From: Mesostigma viride
Lineage: Eukaryota > Streptophyta > Mesostigmatophyceae > Mesostigmatales > Mesostigmataceae
Reading direction: 5' to 3'
DNA: 38,810 nucleotides
Assembly: GCA_009746045.1 (NCBI GenBank)
Contig: RPFO01000015.1
Coordinates: 3,764,764 to 3,803,573, forward strand
In this document: positions 1 to 12,100 of the stretch, one piece after another
How the letters are laid out: every line of letters begins with the position of its first letter
Position numbering within the stretch: position 1 is the first letter of the stretch
Notes under the pieces: generated by a model
Database searches by the model: none
Told to the model about the DNA's origin: nothing
Seen by the model: the letters and a program-made list of their open reading frames with translations, nothing else
Translations under genes and position numbers: made by a program

Positions 1-350
<350 letters not shown>

Positions 351-1730
351 ATGCCCACGTCGCACACGGGCAGTAGAGTGGAAACGGCCGAGGGCAAGGA
401 CACTGAACAACATGCCATCATTTTGACGGCCACCCCGCCGGTTACGCGAATCATCGATTTATACGCGGCTGACGGTGACCGATATCGCCTTCTGACATAC
501 ACGGAAATCCGCGCGTGGATCGCAAACATGCCCAGCCGACCAGCTTGGGACAACCTTCTACAAGCAATCCCCGCAGGGTGGCATACCCTCACGACAACCC
601 CGCGCAAACCCCTACAAATCGGGGAATGGGTGAGCTATTACCCGGATCACGATACGTCCATACATAAGGGCTGCATCGTTGCGGTCGCGTCGACGGGCGT
701 TACCATACAATTGCTCCAGGAGACACCCGACGGTCAAGGACTTCTAGGCAAATTGATTACATCGTACGCCTACATTCCAGCATGTCAATGTCACTGCATT
801 CGAGTGGTCCCGTGGTCACTGTCACAGGCGTGCATGTTACCCCTGGACCCCACCACAGTGATACGCGACACCACATGGCTGCATGTTGGCAAGGGGCGCT
901 TGGACACGCTTGCTCTAGACCCGCTAGAATTTGGGTGGGTCCTCACATCTGGCGACACCCCAATGACGAAGTGCCTTTTCGAGTACACGGCAGACTGGGG
1001 ATACCGGCTACTTCTACATAAAAATCACAGGATGCACCCGGGTCGCCTGCGCTGGCACCCCGAGTGGCCGGGCTACACCTGGATCAAGAACATTACCTTG
1101 GCAGCTGATCACCCATTGGTTGACAAACGGGCCACAGCAGTCCAACACCTGCTTATGCATCGGGCCATCGGGGTCAACTCCCAACTGCACCATCGGTACT
1201 CCCACGCGGCGGCGTGCTTATGCAACTTTCCATATGAAACAATTGAGCACAGAATTCTGGACTGCCAGCTCGCAGGGGTTTGGCAATGGCTGCTGGGTAT
1301 ATGGGCCAAGTGGATGGCTATTACAGCTCCCCCCACCACCGTCACACTATCTACGGTTATTTTCGGCATCACGGGATTACGGGACGCGAGCCTCACAGCC
1401 AACCAGATGGCATGGATATGGCTACGCACGACGATGCTTCACACCATATGGCAAGTTCGCAACGAGACCGTATTCACCTTACGTGCTGCGTACACGAGAG
1501 GTGCCGTGGTCCGCCGGTTTATCTCCTCTTGGAACCTGGCCATGCGTCGTTACTGGCTCCTGGCGACGGAACAACACAAAGTATGGGACCCGGGCCCTAA
1601 CAATGACACCCCCAGCCCACTGGAAGTCTTCCATGCACTCATGGGCATGAACCAGGTCTTTACACTTATGCCGGATGACGATATATCTTCAGTACAATGG
1701 CTCCCATGGTCGCAGGGCACGCCTTATTAA
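351..1730 (+). CDS. LINE retrotransposon ORF2, C-terminal part (zf-RVT zinc knuckle)
   Basis: An open frame of 460 codons from the ATG at 351 to TAA at 1728-1730. I read it as the C-terminal end of a non-LTR retrotransposon polyprotein, downstream of the reverse-transcriptase core, which is not in the window. The key sign is a Cys-His knuckle around residues 287-303: CLC, then H eight residues later, then C four residues after that, with the YETIEHRILDC wording typical of zf-RVT domains. Trp-rich helices follow, including an IWQVRNETVF segment common in this position in plant-type LINEs. The 5' side merges into a (GTT)n array, so the element is truncated or rearranged there. The stop codon lies in the TTAA where a DNA element is inserted. 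The frame is intact over 1.4 kb, suggesting a fairly young copy. Confidence 0.8.
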   Translation: MPTSHTGSRVETAEGKDTEQHAIILTATPPVTRIIDLYAADGDRYRLLTYTEIRAWIANMPSRPAWDNLLQAIPAGWHTLTTTPRKPLQIGEWVSYYPDHDTSIHKGCIVAVASTGVTIQLLQETPDGQGLLGKLITSYAYIPACQCHCIRVVPWSLSQACMLPLDPTTVIRDTTWLHVGKGRLDTLALDPLEFGWVLTSGDTPMTKCLFEYTADWGYRLLLHKNHRMHPGRLRWHPEWPGYTWIKNITLAADHPLVDKRATAVQHLLMHRAIGVNSQLHHRYSHAAACLCNFPYETIEHRILDCQLAGVWQWLLGIWAKWMAITAPPTTVTLSTVIFGITGLRDASLTANQMAWIWLRTTMLHTIWQVRNETVFTLRAAYTRGAVVRRFISSWNLAMRRYWLLATEQHKVWDPGPNNDTPSPLEVFHALMGMNQVFTLMPDDDISSVQWLPWSQGTPY

Positions 1731-3625
1731 GGGGACGGGACACATTGAAAGTGCACTTTTCTGGAAAACAGACCTGTGCATGGGATAAAAATCCAGTTAT
1801 GCTTGGGAACCATAAATATGTGAAAAAAAAAATTTCCAGCCACTTGGGGGTGGTACTACCCCCCAGCATGACCCAGTTATGAGCTAAAAATAGAAAAAGA
1901 CGCTATTTTTGGCCGATTTTTCTTAGGAGACTGGGCAAACCAAAAGTGACCAAACTACATATTTTCCTAAAATCCCCACCCTTGCAAATAAATCTGGCTA
2001 CTCAGGACCACAAAATAAGCACGTTTAGACTATTTGATGGGGTTTAGCCCAAAACACGTATTTTTTTGGTCCTAAAAAAATAAATCAAATAGCAGACACA
2101 TGCAAAAATTTCAGTGATGACATTTATACTAGGCTTAGGGTGGGAATTTCACTCTCACAAAGTTTGAGCTCATTCTGAGCACGTTTACTCATGTTGATGG
2201 GTGTAAACATGCAAAAAAAAAATGACAGAAAATCCCGCTTATGAGCACAAACAACAGACCTATTACACCCTAGCCCACCACCAACTGGGCCAAACCAAGT
2301 CAAATTAATTCATTTATGATGTTAAAAAGCTTGCCACAAAATCCCAGGTCATTCTGAGCTAGTTTGCCCTTAGTACATCATGTTATAGCTGCCACCCTGC
2401 ATGCTTGGTAAACCGTGGCATGAGGGACACCATAAGCACATTCCTAAGCTTGCCCCCTGCAAATTGGACAGAAGCACGTAAAGCAAATGCTAGAAGCTTG
2501 AAGAAGACATCCACCGACTCTTAAATCATTACGCAAGCAGGCATGACCACTTGCGGGAATCACCTCATAGCTAATACCCAGTCATGATGCTAAAGGATAA
2601 AAGGGCCATCCTTTAATATTGTCATAATAAGCACCTGATCCTTATCATCTAGGAAGCCCCAGCCATGTTTAATGGAAGCAAAACATATAGGAAGGAGATA
2701 ACTATATCACACATGCTCACCTTCCCTACATCTTCACACCTTGTTTTCCAGCAGGCTGAAGAGCCAAGACAAGAGTTTATGAGCTCGCCAGCTCCTTGGA
2801 ACGTTGATGCCGCTCCCAGGCAGCTAGGGTCCTTGACTACGCAATATACAACCATATGAAAAACTCCATAAAACAAAGTGTAGCAGAGCCGCAAAACTGC
2901 CCAATCAACTCTTGCTAGCTTTAAGAAGCATGGCATACGCAGCATAAGGCAAAACATTGAAACCTGCGGAAAATCAGATAGCGCAACTGCAACAAGTGGC
3001 GAACAAAATAGCAAGAACGCCCGGAATCGGCGCCAAAGCTTCATGCCAGGAACATTTAGAGCGCAAACAGACTGGGCGGTGACATGCGGCAAATGAACGT
3101 ACCACGGCCGGCTTTATTTCCTACCCAGGCGCGCGAGACAGCCAGCCAGCCATGGATGGCTTGACCGCGGATCGCGCAGGCCTGAACGATATCATTTCAG
3201 AAAGGACGGGAAATGGCCGCAGATCGAAGCCGCTTAGGATGTTTTCACGGTTTCCATTACTAAACGCTTCTTCCTGCATCAATATAACCCACAAATCTTA
3301 AATTCTACCGTCGCAGGCACGCATTCTAAATTAATATATGCGGCCAGATTTTCGGATTAGACCCCCGTGCAAATCTGGATTAAGAAAGGCACCGACTTTT
3401 CAAATTGTGCATATCTGGCTATGAAACATCATACTAGTACATCGTTTAAAACCACCGGCGTACATTTTTCGCTTGTCGCCTGGCCGATTAGGCAAATTTT
3501 TACGAAACGCACGTCGCCATGGCCACCTCCGCACGAGGTGGGCGCATTGTGCACCACAATTTCACGGTCCGGGGGTACCGGCGCGAATTTTTTGGCGCCA
3601 AAAAATTCCGATGTGTCCCGTCCCC
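1731..3625. mobile_element. Non-autonomous TTAA-target DNA element no. 1
   Basis: The segment begins GGGGACGGGACACAT and ends with the exact reverse complement ATGTGTCCCGTCCCC, a 15-bp perfect terminal inverted repeat. It is flanked on both sides by TTAA (1727-1730 and 3626-3629), the target duplication expected of piggyBac-like or Kolobok-like elements. Length is 1,895 bp. The interior is AT-rich with no frame longer than about 150 codons and nothing resembling a transposase, so it would depend on an enzyme encoded elsewhere. It interrupts the LINE exactly at its stop codon; the LINE 3' UTR resumes at 3626. Confidence 0.8.
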
Positions 3626-3728
3626 TTAATGCGGGCACCCCAATTTAGGCACAACTAGGCATTGAGGCTATTTTTGGCATACTGGGTACGGTTATATGGA
3701 AATAAACTAACACCCATTTCACCGGAAA
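3626..3728 (+). mobile_element. 3' UTR end of the split LINE
   Basis: This stretch follows the right TTAA of element no. 1 and would directly follow the LINE stop codon in the empty site. Its last 37 bases (3692-3728), which include AATAAA, recur at 28673-28709 between two copies of a 19-20 bp target duplication. That independent insertion fixes the 3' terminus of this LINE family near 3728, ending in CACCGGAAA rather than poly(A). Confidence 0.75.
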
Positions 3729-5029
3729 CATGCCACGAACATACAAAGAAACAAAGGCGTGTACGAAGCGGGGACATGTACGGTCGCATCTACAGTTGGG
3801 ACGGATAGGAATCCGGCATTCTCATTTCAGACTAGTTTAGAGTAGTATTTTTGAGTATCTTCATTTCAAACTTTTACAATTTAGTAGAGCCATTGACGTC
3901 TTAAGTTGGTTTCACGCCTTAACTTAGTTGACCCGATTAGTGAAGCCCTCGATTCCAACTCGCGTGAATGACTGAATCGGCTGACTGACTGAATACAGTA
4001 GTGCAGTGACTTCATTCACGTGCATTCAAATTTACCGCCGGACTGACTGTACTGCGTTAGGCCATGGCCGACCAAGCCAAATCCTGCAGCGTCTTGAAGC
4101 CAAGTTCGACCAGCCCTACAGAATGTTGTGATTTGTGACGTTGTAACGTTTTCAGGTCGTTACTCCCAGGCCTATGACGAAATTGTCGATAAAAGAGTAG
4201 TCTTCTTGGCGGTATAACGTTAGAGTTAAGACTCGTAGGCTGATCTCGCCGCAGTATACGTGAAGAATCGCAAATCGCAGCTTACCGTCAAGGTAAAATT
4301 CGCCAAGACTGTGTCACTCTGCCCTGGCGAGATAAACGTCTTTGATGAGGCACAGTAATCTGGACGTACAGGGCAGATCGGCGACCAAAATTATACATAT
4401 TGTGCCTTTCCACTACGTCGAGCTTGATTCCTCAGTATCGCCTCAGTATCGCCTCAGTATCGCAAAATCAGGTCTTGTCGGGCTGTACGCCGCGTACGCC
4501 CCAGGTCTTTTACCTTCGAGTGCGGATGCTGAGATAAGAGGGCCACCAACTTGCACTTCGCAAGCGCATAGGTAACAGAAACCCTGACGTACTAGATTTG
4601 ATATATGCCCCTGATTGATTCGCTTTTATCGTCTAAAAACCGGTCCCGATCAGGATGGGTGGTCATGACCCGTAGTGTGATAATCGTAGCCGATTGGGAG
4701 TTCGCCGTGTCCGCAGCAGCCAGTCGGGAGACACGGCATGGCAGGATGCGTTTCTCTACAGGAAGGAGCGCCCGTCTGTGTTTCTCGTATTCGCGCTACC
4801 ATCCCGCACGGCCTATCTGACACATCCGTGGCACCGTGCTCCCTTGGTCGCCTGGTGCCGCCCCGCCAGGCTGCTCACCTTGGCCCTTGTGGCCCCTTTG
4901 AAGGCGTGGCGTTGAAGACGAAACCTTGTTGCACATCCAGCATCCGCCACGACGCGTGGATTGAGGTCAACTAGCCGTCTTGGGCCCGTCAAGAAAATTC
5001 AAGTTCCTTGACAGGAGGCCGGCAAAAGG
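3729..5029. other. Region without a recognised gene, upstream of the QWRF/AUG8-like gene
   Basis: No frame here resembles a known protein and none exceeds about 80 codons. It holds three perfect tandem copies of the 11-mer CCTCAGTATCG at 4430-4462 and several CTGA/GACT-rich patches near 3960-4010. A possible splice acceptor (cttgacag) lies at 5014, just before the proposed start, so untranslated leader exons or the promoter of the next gene may lie here. Confidence 0.5.
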
Positions 5030-6151
5030 ATGCAGTGTGCTCGCCACTCGCCCAGTGTTGACAGTGGAGCGAGCACCGGCATGGCGGCGGCAATACCGAG
5101 CGATGCCCAGGGTGATATGGGGACAGGGCAGGGGGCACCGGGGCAGCCGGCTGGTGTGGCCAAGCGGCTCTCCTTCAACACCACGGATGCTGCCGCGAGG
5201 ACGAGCACGGGAGGTGGCACATCAGGGAGCGGTAAGGATCTAACATTGTAAATTTATAATGTGGTCATCTAAACGGTCATTACATAGGAGAACGTTTCTG
5301 GGATATCGTTAAGGCCAAACCAGAAGGGGGATACTCGGTAGCCTCTAGCTTTTATCATGACACGAGTAGCCTGACAAGGACAATGCCAAGGAATATGCCC
5401 CTCTTAATGTTCCTGTGTTGCTGCGTTCTCTCCATGATTTGCCACTTGAGTCTCTTCACTGTCTCTAGGCACGGGTACGCGCATGGTCATGCACTGCACA
5501 CAGGCATGCATCCAGACGCACACATGCGCGTCATGGAATGGTCGTCATCTGAGTATGATAAGCACAGTCCACGATGCAAATGCTTTCTGAGCATAGCACG
5601 TGCTTGGCATCCGTACTAGTGCAATAATTTTGGAACAAGGTTTCCCCAATACTTTGAAATTCTCATGACAAGTTACCTCTTGTCATGATCTGTGACTGCC
5701 CCTTATTCATGACATATCCTTGACCTATCCGTGGCATACTCTCAATAAGTCAATATTCTCTCTGTACCTCTGATGTATTCATGACGTACCCATGACTGTA
5801 CCCCTGCCGCCTCCTTATCTGAAAGCCTTTTCTCACCTATACCCGGAGGATTGCGTACGTAATTGGAATGCATGTGACGCATTCGAATGATGCTTTGCTC
5901 ATGTTTCCCCGTCTCTGAACCTCACCCCACGGCTCACCTGACCGCTCACCGCTCATGCGCAGGGGAGACAAGCCTGTCCACAGGAAATGGGGATCGCCCC
6001 CGAGCATCCTCCCGGCCAGCTGGCAGCAGCACGGCGCAACAGGAGGCGAACATGGTCCGAGCGGACCTGAACACTGTGGGAGCTGGGCCTGCCAGCAAGG
6101 CGGTATCGCTGGCATCCGCCCCGCAGGCAGAGGCTAAACACAAGCCCCAGC
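5030..6151 (+). CDS. AUG8-like exons 1 and 2 with intron 1
   Basis: Exon 1 (5030-5231) ends in phase 1 at GTAAGG. Exon 2 (5963-6151) starts after CGCAG, restores the frame exactly and ends in phase 1 at GTGAGT. Together they encode about 130 residues rich in Ala, Ser, Gly and Gln, with KRLSFN near the end of exon 1. No folded domain is visible; this is the disordered, probably microtubule-binding region. Intron 1 is 731 bp and carries several short CATGAC-type repeats around 5640-5790. Confidence 0.65.
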
Positions 6152-9100
6152 GTGAGTGCACGTAGGGGCCGTGTACTACCATGTAGTCTATAGTGATCAT
6201 GCACTACCATGTAGTCTATAGTGACCATGTACTACTATGCAGTAAATAATGACTACGTCATACTTGGCTTTACGCCATGAGGCGACCCTTTGCAAAAGGG
6301 GGTCAATGATGCCGCGGTTCTAGTGTATCCTTCTTTCCGCCCCTCCTTGCCCACAAACACCAGGGTTTGATTTAATGTTTTTGCACTGTCCCTCGTTTGC
6401 GCACTAGGCCACCTGGTGTTGCCTAGCAACCGGTAATTGCATCATGGGGAAGCTCGCCTTGGATCCTCGTTTTGTGCAGTCCCCTTGACTGTGCCCAACA
6501 GCATGTACACAAGCTTCTGCCTTTGACATCTATAATAAGCTGCTCCCCTTGTAAACGGAGCTCCTCCCAGAGTCAACTCTCACTTGGAGAAAGTTGTGAA
6601 GTTCGCTCTCAAGTCCGCACCAAGTTCGATTTTAGGGCTCCATCTACGGCTTCGCAAGGCATCCCGCATGACCTTTTTCTGCTAGTTTCCCTTGTATGCG
6701 GGATATGAACACGTGAAGGAGCGTACCTGCCCGTGTCTACACCCTCTATTGACAAGTCCCAGTGCCTTCCCTGGTTGTCCCCTTAATTGGTTAGTTCCAA
6801 GGTCAATCACATGATCTGGGGCAAGCCTGCGTGTTTATGTTAGCTGCTTCAATTCTTTGTTCGCAACCACGTTGGCACCAACAGCGCGATGATGCCTTTT
6901 CTTCTTCTGATGACTTGCTCTTACACCTATTGTGTTTGCGTGATAGGTCATAGGAAAGCTAACTCCGTGTGACATGGCTCGGCATGTATGTGGTGGCATT
7001 TTTGTGCCTGCTGCTGCGCCCCCGCAGCCCGTGTCGTCAAGTCTCGCTTCATGGACACGCTGAGCTCAAAAGTATCCTCCACCAGCCGCAACAGCAACGA
7101 CCCCACGGCCGCCACCAAGCAGCCACCATCTGTCACCAACAAGGGAGGACCCAGCGCCAGCATAGGAACATCCAGCCCACAAAACGGGACCACAAAGCAT
7201 CTTCTATCGTCCGCGCCCGACACATCGAGGACCAGGCAGGGGATTTTGACAGAGGGGCCCCATGTGGCCCAATCGGCACGCTCGCAGCCCTCGCTGGGTG
7301 CCAGCAGAGAGCCTTCCGCAGAAAGGACCCGAAGGTCCTCCGCCAACCCTGCAGCCGCGGAGAGGCGGCCCCGGAGCGTGTCACCCTCCCTGCACCGGTC
7401 CTCGGCCCACCAGCAGCCGCCACATCAACAGCCCGGCGGCGCCGCCAAGTCACCAGGGGAGAAAGACCCGGCTGGTCAACCAGAACGGGGGCCGGTCAGG
7501 CCAGCCTCAGCAGGGAAGCAACCACCACATCAGCAGCAGCACCAGCATCAGCCACATGGCAGGCCACTATCGGCTGGCCGCATGCCTGGATTCGCGAGTA
7601 GCTCGTCCGGACGTGCCAATCTCTCGCCAACTGCCGCCGACACCCAAGCCCACACGTCCTCTGCTGCTGCCGCCGGCACTGGGACGGCCCGTCGGAGGGA
7701 TGAGGGTGCATCATCAGCACGGCGCCGGCAGGCTCTCTCGGTGTCCCCCGTGCGCCGGCATAAGCCGTCGACTGTGAGGGCCGCGGCGGGCATGGGCGAG
7801 GGGAGCGAGGATGTGGCTTCCTGTAGGGATGGCCTGCAGGCTACGGGGGTGGCATCCCAGGGTGGTAGTTCCATGGTGGCTGGGATGGAAGGGTCTAGAA
7901 GTAGCCGGGATCTAGAAGGGTCGGAGCGTGAGGGGGTGGACAGTATGGGGGCGGTGCGTGACAGCCCGGATGCCAGAATATGGTCGGCGAGGGGCCAGAG
8001 GACACCTGTCGCGACGGGAGCTGCTGCGGCAGGCGCACCTGACAGCGGCACCGAGGGCAACGCCAGCAGCAGTGGCTATGGGTACCCGCAGATGGGCGGA
8101 TCGGCGGGGATCTCCGCCATGCTGGCATCGGGCACAATGCTGGCTAGGGGCCCCCTGGGGGGCGGCGCGGGGGAACCCGCCCCAGGGATGCCCCGGCGGC
8201 GACTGGTGCAGGGTATTGGGGGGCGCGCGGGGCCGGGGGGGCGGCCTCGGGGGTCACTCTAACCCACGATGTTATGTCGCTTATAGCTGGGGGTGGGGGT
8301 GTTGTGGACAAAGTGCCGATTCCTGCTGAAGAGAAGACGGCGAATTGCGCAGGGGATGTGGGCGGTGACCGTGACGGTGACAGGTTGAGTGTCCACGAGC
8401 GTCATTCTGCTGCCGCCGCTACTGCGGTGATGTTGACCCGTGTTAGCTCCTCCCTGATGTCATCGTCCCGTTCGCGACTCCCGTGCACCCACATGGTGGC
8501 GGTGTCAGCGCCACCATTTATGCTGGCAACGGTGTCCCAGGGTCCTTCCAAACCACAAAGACACCCTCCACTGGTAATTCGGACCGTGCCGATGAGGAAC
8601 TCTGTGAGAGCTCTCACGGTGCGGTGTATTCAAGTGCTCACGGTGCGGTCTATTCAAGTGCCGTAGATCGCAACGCAGCCGTCGGGGGCGATGCAGCCAT
8701 CGGCGGTTCGTCTGTGGAGAGAAGCTCCCAGGTCGCCCGTGGAGCCGGCGGGGCAAACCCCCTATCTGTCAATCGCGGAGGCAACGCGCCGCTGCAAGCA
8801 CCTGCAGTGGTGACTCTAAAGGGAACACCCAGGGGGTCTGCGGGGCAGGGGGGGGCGCCTGGCGGTTCTCTCGGCGATGGAAGCACTGGCGGCGGTGGTG
8901 GTGGTGGTGGTGTGGCGGGGGCAGGGAGGGTGGCGGCGGGCAGCAGTGGGGCATTGGGGATGTCTGCGGTCGAGCTACAGCGGCGGGTCCAGCTGGCGGT
9001 CAACCGGCTGCTGCAGTGGCAGCACGTGACCTTGCGCCTGGCGCTCGCGGGGGAGCAGCAGCAGGCAAAGGCCGAGGTGAGCGGGCGACTATTTTTTGCG

Positions 9101-12100
9101 GGTGGATGTTTTTAGCAAGGCGTGAGGTTCAGGTGGACCGTGGGTACCCCCACCTCCCTGCCAGGGAGGGTGCTGCGTAATCATGTGTACAGACATCCAG
9201 TATAGTATGTGCTTGTGATGGCTCAGCTGAGAGGTCTTAGCAAGAGGATTTATAATCGCATGTACGACACCCGATCAGGTATCTTCTTCTACAAGTTAGC
9301 AAGACGTGGCAAGTTGCAGAAGCTGAAAACAGGTTTTGGCTCCCAGGAAGCACCTGGGTTGGATTTCTCCCACGTTTCTTTGCATGGGAGGGATGTTACG
9401 CCCGCACTATTTTCAAAGCCCCCGGTCAAACAGATAGCTTTTACTATTTTTAAGTTTGTCATGTTTGCATGTGGCTGTTTCCATGCAAAGCTTAGCCTCA
9501 AGAATTCATGACAGAGCTAGCCACCTCTAAAAATCAAACTGACTGAACAGGCTAACCCGCCGTGGGCGAATCTAATTGGCCGCAAAGATTCAGCTTCAGA
9601 ATTTTTTTTTTTGTGGCCATGCCTAGGTTGGGGGGTTGCCCCCCCACCCCATTGAACCTGAAGTCTGGCTTTTTGGCTGGGTTGCGTTCACTTTTGGCGA
9701 GCGTACTAGTTGGCGCCAAAGTCCTGGCGCCGGGTACTTAAAGGTTACCTACGGTCCACCCTTATGCACTGCCTGGTTGCCGTGGTTGCCTTTCTCGATG
9801 TGGTCGGCATTCCCCCCACCCCCCCGCTTTTTTGGGGGGGTGGGGTAGTAGGATACGGGCAAACGCTTGCTGGGATGAACTTGCTTTGGGCTTGGTGGGT
9901 TTATTATAGGGCCCTCATCCTCTACATAATCTACGAAAAATTTGTCTTTCAGTTTCTACTAGATTTACAGCATAATCTATTATTGGGCCCTCAAAAGCGC
10001 CACATTGGGGCTTTGGCGCGGCTTGTGGCCCCAGCACGACCCTGATTGGCCAACCCATGGCGCCTCTTGCCGCCTACAAAGTTACTTGTCTGCCCCGTCG
10101 AGGCCACGGATCTGTTAAGCTTTTTGCCTTTCTTGCCAACCCCCCCCTTCTGTCCCTGTCAAATCCTGGCTGCCATGAACCAGGCCATGCTGCTTGCGGC
10201 GTGGCAAGCGGTGGAGGTGCTCAAGTCATCGGTGGCATCATTGGAGATGCGGCTGCAGAGCTGCCAGCACACATCACGGGTCGATCAAGTCCTCTCCACC
10301 CAGGTACCGCAATCCAGGCCTTCAATTTGGTTTGTGCCTTTTGTTGGATCGCTGGAAGCATGCGATGACATACAAAAGATACAATAATAGTAAGGGGTCA
10401 AACAGCAAACTTAGCGTTATTTAGCAAAAGCTTACATTCATGCACCTGCTGAATTATGCCTTCATGGACCTAAAATAGTGAACATGAAAATATTTCTGGC
10501 CTGCGCTGGTTGTCTCATTGATGAAAATGAGTCACGGGTGGATCAGGGGCGGATTTTACTGTGGTGACAATGAACTACCAAATACATGTGCCCCAGAGAT
10601 AGTGGCTTCTTGCATACTTACGCCGGTGGTCTGGCTGGTATAGTACGCAGCACAATGGCCACTGGCCGCTCGCATCTAAGGTGCCATGCTGCCTGCTTGC
10701 ATTCCCGACCCAAAGCACTGACTGCTTGCATATAGTAACTTGGTGCGTTGGCCTGCATGTGAGCTGGCCTCCCCCCTTTGCCTGCGCACTCCGCTATTGG
10801 GCCCATCAAAGAGTGAAATTTAAATAGTGTGTCCGTCAAATACTTTTGAATCGTAGCAATTGGAGGCTGCTGTGTGATGGAAGGTGATGGGACATGTTAC
10901 CATAAATAGTTTTCTTGACACGAGAGACATCTGCAGGGAGGTTTTCTTACTATGATTCGCATAATGACCGTGCTTGAGGAGAGGAGTCACGCATCTTTAC
11001 TAGCGAGGGATGACATCTGGACCATTTTCTTTTTCCTGGCGCAGAGAGGATCTCTTCAGTTCCTTTATACGGCCTGTTATTAGTAATAGGGTGTTTCACC
11101 AGAGGTTAGGCAGCCATGCATAGTCAGGCTTATCTGCGTTCATCCCATGTGCTTACATTACGTAGCTACTAGTATGGAAGCTGCTGCAACTGGGCTTGAT
11201 GCTAGAGTAGGCCCTTACACTAGTAACGGGTGGAGCAGGCAACCATGGTTTGGGCAACATAGAACTATATCTGCGCTAGTTGTCTCATTGATAGACCCTG
11301 TCATCATCAAAATACCTGGCGCTTGAACCACCTCGTGCGTGCGCAGATGCCCCTGCTGGAGCAGTGGCAGGGAGCAAGCAGGGCACTTGAGGACTCATTT
11401 GCTGTGCTGTCGACCGCAGCGGAGGCCGCGCTGCTCCGTTTGCCGCTGACCCAGAATGCAAGGGTACGGACGTTGGCCTTGGCTTGCCTGTTGTGGTTTG
11501 AGTTGGTTCTAGACTGATCCGAGTACAGATTTTTGTTGATGAATGAATGAGATGAGAGTGTGTATTAGTGCAGAGTATATAATAAACCATGAGGTAAGCA
11601 TCTCAACTATACGCCATTTCAGTCACCAACAACTGTTAACTAACAGCCATGCCCCGGGTTTCCAAGTCCTCTTCAAGTTGCAGGCATGCCTGGGCTCTGA
11701 TGCTCACCCTTCGCTCACCCTCCCCTCTGCTTACCTCGCATTCTTTCTCCCTTGTCTTATTGCCTCCCTCTCTGCTCTCGTCTCCCCTTCTCTCCTGTTG
11801 CCCACAGGGGGATGGCGCCGCGCTCATGGACGCGGTGGCAGGTCTCGTCCGCGAGGTGGACTGCTTGGAGGATAAAGCGGGCCGTGACCTGCAGTCCTCG
11901 GTACGCCATACCTGGCCACTTATATGATCAAGTACTTAAAATACTTGTTGCAGGACTACAGTAAGGATAAGAGACATGTTACAGGACTGCAGTAACATAA
12001 TGCTTAGTATGGACCTCCGCACCTCCTGTGACTGTCTCCTATCCCCCCCCCCCTCTCCCTCCCCCTCTCCCTCTCCCTCTCCCTCTCCCTCTCCTCTCCC

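Noticed and set aside
4064-4139. ATG-led 24-codon frame as a first exon of the AUG8-like gene
   Set aside because: No donor clearly joins it to 5030 and the residues show no family resemblance; left as undetermined upstream sequence.
7133-8137. Minus-strand frames of 70-170 codons opposite AUG8-like exon 3
   Set aside because: GC-rich low-complexity coding leaves antisense frames open; only the plus frame has splice signals and continuity with the conserved exons.
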